Positions 16,259 to 22,581 of a DNA stretch of 40,804 nucleotides are shown here, piece after piece. The stretch lies in assembly GCF_014200015.1 (NCBI RefSeq), contig NZ_JACHOT010000013.1, forward strand, positions 1 to 40,804, written 5' to 3'. Every line of letters starts with the position of its first letter. The first letter of the stretch is position 1. The stretch comes from Aminobacter niigataensis (GTDB lineage: Bacteria; Pseudomonadota; Alphaproteobacteria; Rhizobiales; Rhizobiaceae). The position numbers and the translations under genes are program-made. The notes under the pieces are model-generated. The model was not told where the DNA came from. It saw only the letters and a list, made by a program, of their open reading frames with translations, and did not search any database.

Positions 16259-16451
16259 CGCCGCTAAGGTCTTTCCTCACCTGGTCAAGTCGTTCCGTGA
16301 GGACCGTTTTCAGGGCGGCGGCCGGATTGGCAGCTTTTTTTTGCGCCAGAACGAGGCGGGCTGCGAGTGAGTCTGCCTTCAAATGCTGCAAGAGACGATC
16401 GCTATTACTCAAGGTCTCCGCTGGTGCCTCCTGGGTATCGTCTTCCGCCAT
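16248..16451 (-). CDS. Small 67-aa protein linking the restriction enzyme and the SMC-like ATPase
   Basis: The ATG at 16451-16449 follows GGGGAAGTGG; a GTG at 16469 overlapping the upstream stop is an alternative start. The protein is hydrophilic and helical (SNSDRLLQHLKADSLAARLV then LAQKKAANPAAALKTVLTER), with acidic ends and no recognised domain. Its stop overlaps the start of the SMC-like gene by 11 bases, so the three genes are tightly coupled. It is probably a connecting or regulatory subunit of the defence complex (inference). Confidence 0.7.
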   Translation of the reverse strand: MAEDDTQEAPAETLSNSDRLLQHLKADSLAARLVLAQKKAANPAAALKTVLTERLDQVRKDLSGDEN

Positions 16452-16465
16452 TCCACTTCCCCGGT

Positions 16466-19400
16466 TCACGTCCCCTGGATGATGTTATCCGCCAAGTCCC
16501 GCACACTGGCGACGATTTTGCTCCGCGCCGCAGCGTTGTCCTCGCCATGGGCCGACTTCGCAAGCTTCGCAAGTTTCGTATGTACAGCACTACCTTTCTT
16601 GTAGGCCGGAAGGCTCATGTGCTTGAATATGTCGCCTACCTGAATAGAGATGTTGTGGCTTTCAACGAACTCTTTCACGGAACGCGATGTCAGGAGACCG
16701 CATAGGAAATATGCCGGCTCTTCTTCATCAAATTCTACAAAGAATATCTTGTGATCCGGGACGTAAGGTCGTGATCCCACAAGAGGCACTTTCGCACTTG
16801 CTGCAACCGCTGCCGAGAAACTGCCGGATTGCTCTGCCCATACCACTTTATAAGGCGCGAACGTATAGGTTCCTACATTATAGACCGCATAATACGGAGC
16901 GTTCGGCATTCGCTTGCTCCATGTAGAGCGGGCGCGAAGCCACTTCTCGTAAGCTTTGAAATACCGCTTCGTATTCGGGCAATGCGCATTCATTCGCGCT
17001 TCAGCCGCCGCTCCGGCATCCCGCGTAATGCCGTCGTTTGGCACAATCACGAAAAGATCGCGCTTGGCCTTAAGGTAACAGGATTCAAAGTCGGACGCGC
17101 CTTTCAGAAGGGGGTAAAGCAGAGTGGGTTCGATCCAGAATTTCCGTGCCTTTCCGATGTCGGTCTTGCCTGCCTCGGGACGAGTCGTAACTTCCACGAG
17201 TCCTGTCTGCTTGTTCGCGGCAGACACGTTTAGAAAATAGACAGCATTCAAGTCTGCCGTGATGCCTTTGCGGCCCTGCACCCATGTTGATTTTCCCGCA
17301 AGGCTTTGCAGCGCCGCGAACCGCCCAGGAGGAAGGATCGCCCATGGAGACCCTTCGTCACCAACGGGCGTTGCCTCGTGCGGTGCAATCGTGACGGCTT
17401 TCAGCACGTCCTTTCGGGAAAGATGCGGGGGGATCGCACGGCTGCTTCCCTTCGCGGCAGTCCACAGATGATAGGGCACGGGATATTTTGGAGCGCGGGG
17501 TCCTTTCCTGAATACAGCGATGGCGGTCTTGTTCGCTGCACCTGGAAACGGCTTTAGAGCCTTCAGGTCGTCAACGGAAACAGGGGCCAACCGATATTGG
17601 GAATTGATTCGAAAGCGGCGAAATCCCTGAGATGATGGCGTCTGAAAGTGGGTTTGCGTGATGACGAAAACCATTGTTCCGCCTGACTTCAGCCATTTGT
17701 CAGCGGTCGTGTACGTAATCATCCCGGAGATATCGAGTTCATTGCCGCCGTGGTGCGGTGTCTCTGAAAAGATCGTGTACTGTTCGCAGGTCGGCTTCAC
17801 GCGCTCGCGGTAGGTGTCGGGGAGCTTAGACCATCGAACCCAAGGGGGATTGCCGACAATCACGTCAAATTCTCCGGCGGTTGCAGACCAGAAGAAGTTT
17901 CGCACGATCCGGAACCAGATTCCGTTCCAGTTCTGGCGATGCAACTCCAGCACCTGGTCATAGGTCGCCTTGAGCGGCTTGACCCACAATTTCAGATTTT
18001 CAGGAGTGACGATGCCGCGCGTGGAGAGGGCCTTCGCGCAAGCCGGATATTCCGCGTCTGTCTCGACCAGCTCTCCCATCACCTGGAACACCTCATCGAG
18101 CGTTTTCCGGTCGTAGGCAAGCTCTGGCGGAAGCAGAATCTTGAGGTTGGCGACCTGGCTGCCGATCTGGTATTCGACCGTGCTGTCATCGGAACCGGGT
18201 GGCGGTGCCGGCGAATAGATGGCGTCGGCCAAAAGGACTGGCACTTCGACCTGCTGGCCGGGTGCGGCTTTAAGCAGGTCAGCGATGGCCATCAGGAAGT
18301 TGGTGCGCGAGGACTGAACCGCCAGCGGGTTCAAGTCGAAACCCCAAACGGTCTGCGCCAGCATGGCCACCGTATCGCTGGGAGATAGCCCGGCGGCGAC
18401 GGCGGCGGCACGTTTTCTGCGAATGACTTCAACGAGGAACGAACCCGACCCGCAGGTCGGATCGAGCACGCGCGTCTTGAGCCAATCCTTGATGCCGGCC
18501 TTATCGACGGCGATCTCGACCAGCCATTGCGGCGTGTAAAATTCGCCGAGACTCTTTCGCAAAGTATCCGGAACGAGGTCTTGATAGAAGTCGCAAAGCA
18601 CGTCTCGGGTGTGATCGAGCTTGTCCGTGCGATAGAGAGAAAGCTCTGCCAATACGTCCCGGATTGCTGAGGCAATCGATGCTTTTTGGCTTTTGGGATT
18701 GGCTGCATCAACGTACCAGCTAAAAATCGCTTCCTCGATGAACCCGTAGATGCCGGTCGCCTCGAAGAAGCCCCCTTCTTCGATATCTGAACGCAAGCGG
18801 GATATCAGGGCTTCATCGTCGTCTATGGTGGCCAGTTCCTGCGCAAAAGCTGTTCCTGACGCCAGGCCGTGGGCGGCGACGATCTCCGCACCGAGAAGCT
18901 TTATTAGCAGCGAGTTGAAGGTGTGAATGACGAACAGGCGCGCCGGTACGTCATCGTCGGGTTTTCCGCTATAAGAAAACCGGAGCGTTCCATTGATATC
19001 TTTAAGCTGTTCCCGTGAAAGAGCGGAAACTTGCCCATAGAGTGTGCGCCACTCTTCAAAAAGCATTCGGATTTTTTTGTTGCCGCCCGGTTTTAAAGCG
19101 TTCGAAAGCGCCTCCACCATCGCCCGCATAAGGGCGAGGCCTCTATCCGAATCGTGCCCAAAATCTTCAATCAGATTTGCGGCCGTGACGGCGCGCCGGT
19201 AGGATTTTCGGCAGGCTTCCACAACCATGCCGAACGTCACCTGCGTTATAGGAAGCAGGTGCTGGTGATGAATGACCCCATTTATTACTTGGGCAAAAGC
19301 TAGGTGATGGCCATCGATTGCGATGCCGATGTAATCACTTTGGTCGATATGCTCGGATTTGGAGGTCTTGACGATATAGGGCAACAGGCGCTTTTCCATC

Positions 19401-19636
19401 GCCTCCTGAAAGGCTGGACTGGTCGTCTTGCCGTTGAACTTCCCTGGCCCTTTAAACTCGATAACGACGTTGTTGTAGCTAAGGTCTCGCTTTCCGCGCT
19501 CGGCATGGAAGACTATTCCAAGGGCTTCCTCAAGTGCCCTTACCCATGACAGCCGGATTTCTTCCTCGTTCTGGGCCGCTGCAACCTGAGTGCAGAGCTT
19601 TTTGTAGGGCGCGTCCAGTTCTGGAGTGAGTGGCAT
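16466..19636 (-). CDS. Type IIG-like restriction-modification enzyme (fused nuclease and N6-adenine methyltransferase)
   Basis: Using ATG 19636, which follows CAGGAGTAAGT, the protein has 1056 aa, normal for type IIG enzymes. Near the N-terminus DLSYNNVVIEFKG (residues ~51-63) supplies a candidate PD-(D/E)xK nuclease centre with Asp51, Glu60 and Lys62. A helical linker leads to GEFYTP (364-369), the S-adenosylmethionine motif DPTCGSGSF (392-400) and the catalytic NPPW (596-599) of an N6-adenine methyltransferase. The C-terminal ~400 residues are the likely target-recognition domain. It would both methylate and cut DNA at one site. The ribbon-helix-helix gene is 2 bases upstream and the 67-aa gene overlaps or abuts the stop. 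Coupling to an SMC-like ATPase is not part of standard type IIG systems. Confidence 0.85.
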   Translation of the reverse strand: MPLTPELDAPYKKLCTQVAAAQNEEEIRLSWVRALEEALGIVFHAERGKRDLSYNNVVIEFKGPGKFNGKTTSPAFQEAMEKRLLPYIVKTSKSEHIDQSDYIGIAIDGHHLAFAQVINGVIHHQHLLPITQVTFGMVVEACRKSYRRAVTAANLIEDFGHDSDRGLALMRAMVEALSNALKPGGNKKIRMLFEEWRTLYGQVSALSREQLKDINGTLRFSYSGKPDDDVPARLFVIHTFNSLLIKLLGAEIVAAHGLASGTAFAQELATIDDDEALISRLRSDIEEGGFFEATGIYGFIEEAIFSWYVDAANPKSQKASIASAIRDVLAELSLYRTDKLDHTRDVLCDFYQDLVPDTLRKSLGEFYTPQWLVEIAVDKAGIKDWLKTRVLDPTCGSGSFLVEVIRRKRAAAVAAGLSPSDTVAMLAQTVWGFDLNPLAVQSSRTNFLMAIADLLKAAPGQQVEVPVLLADAIYSPAPPPGSDDSTVEYQIGSQVANLKILLPPELAYDRKTLDEVFQVMGELVETDAEYPACAKALSTRGIVTPENLKLWVKPLKATYDQVLELHRQNWNGIWFRIVRNFFWSATAGEFDVIVGNPPWVRWSKLPDTYRERVKPTCEQYTIFSETPHHGGNELDISGMITYTTADKWLKSGGTMVFVITQTHFQTPSSQGFRRFRINSQYRLAPVSVDDLKALKPFPGAANKTAIAVFRKGPRAPKYPVPYHLWTAAKGSSRAIPPHLSRKDVLKAVTIAPHEATPVGDEGSPWAILPPGRFAALQSLAGKSTWVQGRKGITADLNAVYFLNVSAANKQTGLVEVTTRPEAGKTDIGKARKFWIEPTLLYPLLKGASDFESCYLKAKRDLFVIVPNDGITRDAGAAAEARMNAHCPNTKRYFKAYEKWLRARSTWSKRMPNAPYYAVYNVGTYTFAPYKVVWAEQSGSFSAAVAASAKVPLVGSRPYVPDHKIFFVEFDEEEPAYFLCGLLTSRSVKEFVESHNISIQVGDIFKHMSLPAYKKGSAVHTKLAKLAKSAHGEDNAAARSKIVASVRDLADNIIQGT

Positions 19637-19638
19637 AC

Positions 19639-19827
19639 TTACTCCTGTTCCTGCGAATGATTGGCGACGTATTTTTCGGCGGCGTCGCGGACGACCCACG
19701 CAAGAGAAACTTTCTTTCCCTTGGCGATCTGCTCCAGCTCGCGGTAAAGCTGGGGGGGGAAACTGACGGATGCACGATGCGTTGTAGCGGGTTCCATTTT
19801 TTTCCGCCCTGATCCCTTTGTCGCCAT
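19639..19827 (-). CDS. Ribbon-helix-helix (CopG/Arc-type) regulator of the defence operon
   Basis: From ATG 19827 the product has 62 aa. The C-terminal part ASVSFPPQLYRELEQIAKGK followed by KVSLAWVVRDAAEKYV is a ribbon-helix-helix fold: a short strand, then two helices. The first 15 residues are basic. It is the first gene of the leftward restriction/SMC operon, ends two bases before the next start and contains that gene's ribosome site. It is likely a repressor that delays or limits expression after plasmid entry (inference). A longer start at 19860 is possible but has no better ribosome site. Confidence 0.75.
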   Translation of the reverse strand: MATKGSGRKKMEPATTHRASVSFPPQLYRELEQIAKGKKVSLAWVVRDAAEKYVANHSQEQE

Positions 19828-19976
19828 AGTGAGTGATCTCCGATTCGGGAGTTGCACCACGTTACACCACAGCGGTGCATCTTCCTACGCGGAAAGCGGC
19901 AAGTTGGGGAGTTTTCCCGTCTGAACTTGTACAGTGCCCGCTGCGAGCCGGCTGCTACTCGATCGTGCCATTTATC

Positions 19977-20095
19977 TGTCGCAGAACTCCTAAATTTTGC
20001 GACAAAATCGCCGACGCTGATTTTTCAGGGAAAAAGCTGTCGCAAAAGTCGCGTGCGAAAGTCAGAATTGCGCGACTGAATTTTGCGACACGTCG
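19977..20095. repeat. Res-like site with about three subsites
   Basis: TGTCGCA (19977-19983) and TGCGACA (19998-20004) form one subsite. TGTCGCA with TGCGAAA (about 20038-20061) forms a second, and TTGCGCGAC with TGCGACA (about 20067-20090) a third. Three dyads within about 115 bases are the arrangement of a Tn3-type resolution site. It lies between the defence operon and the MerR/MFS pair, with no resolvase directly beside it. The upstream gap (19828-19976) also holds the promoter of the defence operon, not pinpointed. Confidence 0.55.
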
Positions 20096-20172
20096 CGGCC
20101 CGGAATCGGGTCGCTGCGAACGCGGTGCAGGTTTCAGGATTTGCGCGACACCCGCGTTCCCTTGAAACCTGC

Positions 20173-20205
20173 CCTTGACATTGACACTAATGTCAAGGTG
20201 CTAAG
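20173..20205 (+). promoter_or_regulatory. MerR-type promoter/operator of the merR-MFS pair
   Basis: A perfect dyad CCTTGACATT (20173-20182) / AATGTCAAGG (20189-20198) lies inside a promoter with -35 TTGACA (20175-20180) and -10 GCTAAG (20200-20205). The spacer is 19 bases, the over-long spacing that MerR-family activators correct by twisting DNA (known). A second inverted repeat, GCAGGTTTCA / TGAAACCTGC, at 20127-20136 and 20163-20172 flanks it upstream. Confidence 0.85.
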
Positions 20206-20226
20206 CCGGTGTGGAAAGGGATCAAG

Positions 20227-20697
20227 ATGCAGATCAAGGAAGCGGCCGAAGGGCTCGGGATCACCCAGCGCATGCTGCGCCATTACGAGACGGCGGGCCT
20301 CATGGATGCCCGCCGCTCGGAGAACGGCTATCGTAGCTATAGCGAGGCTGATCTACGCCGCGCGGCACGCATCCGCGATCTCATTGCGACAGGCTTTTCC
20401 ACACGCGAGGTTCGCGCAATGGCGGCCTGCCTCTCGGATGAGGGGGCAGGACCATGCGAGGGCGGTATTCCGCAACTGTTGGAGAAACTTGAGCACATCG
20501 ACCGGCTGAGAGCTGATCTCGACGTGCGGCGGGAAGCGGTCCTCGGCCGCCTCGCCATGTTCCGGGAGTCCCTTTCGACCCACCACGAAAGGAACGACCC
20601 GCACCATGCTGCACCTGATATTGCTTTTCCTGATCGCCTTCCTCGTGGGGGCCGACGAATTTCTGTTGGGGCCGATCCTCACGCCGATAGGAACTGA
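20227..20697 (+). CDS. MerR-family transcriptional regulator
   Basis: The ATG at 20227 gives a 156-aa protein beginning MQIKEAAEGLGITQRMLRHY, the classic MerR winged-helix start, followed by YETAGLMDARRSENGYRSY. A coiled-coil region follows (about residues 80-120). The cysteine in GAGPCEGG (near residue 78) could contribute to ligand sensing, but no metal-binding cysteine pair is clear. The promoter just upstream has the 19-base spacer and dyad typical of the family. The gene overlaps the MFS start by about 92 bases in another frame, so its last ~30 residues are unusual and may not matter. It probably activates the efflux gene in response to a small molecule. Confidence 0.85.
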   Translation: MQIKEAAEGLGITQRMLRHYETAGLMDARRSENGYRSYSEADLRRAARIRDLIATGFSTREVRAMAACLSDEGAGPCEGGIPQLLEKLEHIDRLRADLDVRREAVLGRLAMFRESLSTHHERNDPHHAAPDIAFPDRLPRGGRRISVGADPHADRN

Positions 20698-21769
20698 CCT
20701 TTCGGTTCCTCCCGAGCGCATTGCTCTATTCATCACGGCCTATAGCCTGCCGCTGGCGATCATGGCCCCAATCCTTGGTGGGGTTTCCGACCGATACGGC
20801 CGGCTTGCCATACTTGTCCCCTCGACCCTCGTGTTCGGCATTGCGTCGATTGCAACATCCTTCGTCCCTACATTCGAGACGGGCATTGCAACTCGTATCC
20901 TGACTGGGGCGGCCAGTGGCGGGATGCTCGGCATCGCTATGGCAATGGCCGGCGATCTTGGCGAGAAAGCCGCTCCCAAAGCCATTGCCTTCGTTACCTC
21001 CGGCCTGACACTCGGCATTATCCTGAGTCCCGGCATCGGCGCATTGTCAGCGGAAATGTGGTCATGGCGCTTCGCCTTTTCCGCGCTTGGCGGTCTGGCG
21101 CTGATCGTGGTTCTCATTGGCCTGCCGTCGCTGCGCACGACGCACGCCCCCGACAATCGGCCAAACGCGGTTGCTGGCAACATGACGGAACCGCTTTTCG
21201 TGCCGGGCACGTGGGGAAGCCTTATCGCTATGGCCTTCGGTCTCGGCGGCGCGGTCGGATGCTTCGCACTTGTCGGCGAGCGGCTTCGTTCCCTCTACGA
21301 ATGGGACACGGCGACGGTCGGCATGGTCTATGCCGCCTTCGGCATCCTCACGCTGGTTGGCAACTTCACCATGCCGATGGCGCTGGCCCGCGCCGGAAGT
21401 GGGCGCGCCCTGATGCGGATCGCAATGGCCTTCGTGGCGGCGGCGATCGTTGTTACCTATGTCTTTGACGCGCTTGGTTCGATTATGATCTTGGCCGCGC
21501 TCGCAGTTTGGGCGGTGCTCGGCGGCATGGGCGCTCCGGGCCTGCAAACCCATATCGCGCAGCTCTCGCCCGCCCGTAGGGGGGCATTGATGGCGCTGGC
21601 CGGAAGCAGCATGAATCTTGGCGTAGCGGGGGCTTCCGCGCTTGCGGCAAGCATCTATCCTGCTGGTCCGGTGTGGGTCGCCGCCGTAGGTGTCGGGCTG
21701 ATAGCTGTTGCTATCGTGGCGCTGCGTCCGGTGTGCGCCGACAAAACCGAAGTGGCTTCGGCGGGGTAA
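20606..21769 (+). CDS. MFS drug-efflux transporter (DHA1-type)
   Basis: The 387-aa protein has 12 predicted membrane segments. The motif GGVSDRYGRLA (about residues 58-68) is the conserved loop between helices 2 and 3 of major facilitator drug exporters, and LSPGIGALSAEMWSWRFAF fits the helix 5 antiporter motif. It begins inside the end of merR and shares its promoter, so an inducer sensed by MerR would switch on its own export (inference). The start ATG 20606 has a weak ribosome site and translation may be coupled to merR. The substrate is unknown. Confidence 0.85.
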   Translation: MLHLILLFLIAFLVGADEFLLGPILTPIGTDLSVPPERIALFITAYSLPLAIMAPILGGVSDRYGRLAILVPSTLVFGIASIATSFVPTFETGIATRILTGAASGGMLGIAMAMAGDLGEKAAPKAIAFVTSGLTLGIILSPGIGALSAEMWSWRFAFSALGGLALIVVLIGLPSLRTTHAPDNRPNAVAGNMTEPLFVPGTWGSLIAMAFGLGGAVGCFALVGERLRSLYEWDTATVGMVYAAFGILTLVGNFTMPMALARAGSGRALMRIAMAFVAAAIVVTYVFDALGSIMILAALAVWAVLGGMGAPGLQTHIAQLSPARRGALMALAGSSMNLGVAGASALAASIYPAGPVWVAAVGVGLIAVAIVALRPVCADKTEVASAG

Positions 21770-21777
21770 GCGGGATT

Positions 21778-21860
21778 TGTCGCAAATATCCCGAGTTTTG
21801 TTCGGGTTTTGCGCCCGATTTCTACTCCGTCGCAGAATATGGATTTTCGCGACGAGTTGC
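21778..21860. repeat. Res-like site upstream of the serine resolvase
   Basis: TTGTCGCAAAT at about 21777-21787 and the dyad GTCGCAGAAT...TTTTCGCGAC at about 21831-21852 flank a central GAGTTTTGTTCGGGTTTTGC. The motifs match those at 13527 and 19977. The position directly before the resolvase gene is where its resolution site is expected. The gap between the MFS gene and the resolvase contains nothing else. Confidence 0.5.
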
Positions 21861-21902
21861 ACGCGGTAGATTTTGGGCAGACCACAGCGAACGGAAACCG
21901 CC

Positions 21903-22469
21903 TTGCTTATTGGATATGCCCGCGTCTCGACCGAAGGCCAGACTCTAGACCAGCAACGCGCGGCGCTGAAGGCGGCCGGCTGCAAGCGCGTATTCGAGGA
22001 AAAGGCATCCGGCGCGCAGCGCGGCCGCCCCGAGCTGGCGAAGATGCTGGACCATTTGCAGCCCGGCAACGTGGTGACGGTGACGCGGCTCGACCGCCTC
22101 GCTCGATCGACGCTCGATCTTCTCGATATTGCCGAGCGAATCGGCCAGGCCGAGGCCGGCTTGCGCTCACTGGCCGAGCCGTGGGCCGACACGACGACGC
22201 CGGCCGGGCGCATGGTGCTGACATTCTTCGCCGGCGTTGCTGAATTCGAGCGTAGCCTGATCTATGAGCGCACGAGTGCCGGCCGAGCGGCCGCGAAGGC
22301 TAAGGGCGTGCGCTTCGGCCGTCCCCCTGCCCTGTCGGCCGAGCAGATCGCGCACGCGCGCCAGCTCATCAACGATGATGATAAGAAGCCGGCCGAAGTC
22401 GCCCGGCTCCTGGGCGTGCACCGCGCTACGCTCTACCGGGCGCTAGGCGGTCAAGCGGTCGGGAGCTGA
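21903..22469 (+). CDS. Serine site-specific recombinase (resolvase)
   Basis: Starting at TTG 21903 the protein (188 aa) reads MLIGYARVSTEGQTLDQQRA, with catalytic Ser9 in YARVST. The conserved Arg-rich VTRLDRLARSTLDL, the E-helix region AGVAEFERSLIYERT and a C-terminal HTH (PAEVARLLGVHRATLYRALG) are present, so it is intact. It would cut and rejoin DNA at res-like sites such as the one immediately upstream, resolving multimers or cointegrates. A hairpin GCGGCC/GGCCGC (22479-22494) follows. The alternative start at 21873 adds ten residues with no family support. Confidence 0.88.
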   Translation: MLIGYARVSTEGQTLDQQRAALKAAGCKRVFEEKASGAQRGRPELAKMLDHLQPGNVVTVTRLDRLARSTLDLLDIAERIGQAEAGLRSLAEPWADTTTPAGRMVLTFFAGVAEFERSLIYERTSAGRAAAKAKGVRFGRPPALSAEQIAHARQLINDDDKKPAEVARLLGVHRATLYRALGGQAVGS

Positions 22470-22527
22470 CAGGCAGGCGCGGCCGTCAGGCCGCTTCCTC
22501 CTGGTCCTCGCTGTCGCCCTCCAGAGT
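22470..22527. other. Short gap with hairpin, left flank of the Tn3 element
   Basis: The stretch holds the hairpin GCGGCC-GTCA-GGCCGC (22479-22494), a possible terminator for the resolvase, and ends with the target duplication AGAGT (22523-22527). On the minus strand it reads as an acidic tail (LEGDSEDQEEAA then stop) with no start and a stop soon upstream across the transposon, possibly a gene remnant. Confidence 0.35.
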
Positions 22528-22572
22528 GGCGTCACGACACGAAAGTGGTGAATCTGCCCGACATTTGAGAAC
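22528..22572 (+). repeat. Tn3-family terminal inverted repeat, left
   Basis: Reads GGCGTCACGACACGAAAGTG and continues to GAGAAC at 22572. It matches the right repeat (26305-26349, reversed) at 43 of 45 positions. Confidence 0.93.
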
Positions 22573-22581
22573 ATAGGGTGA

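Noticed and set aside
21062..22213. A 383-codon minus-strand frame across the MFS and resolvase genes
   Set aside because: The translation is Arg/Ser/Pro-rich, matches no fold I recognise and is antisense to two recognised genes.
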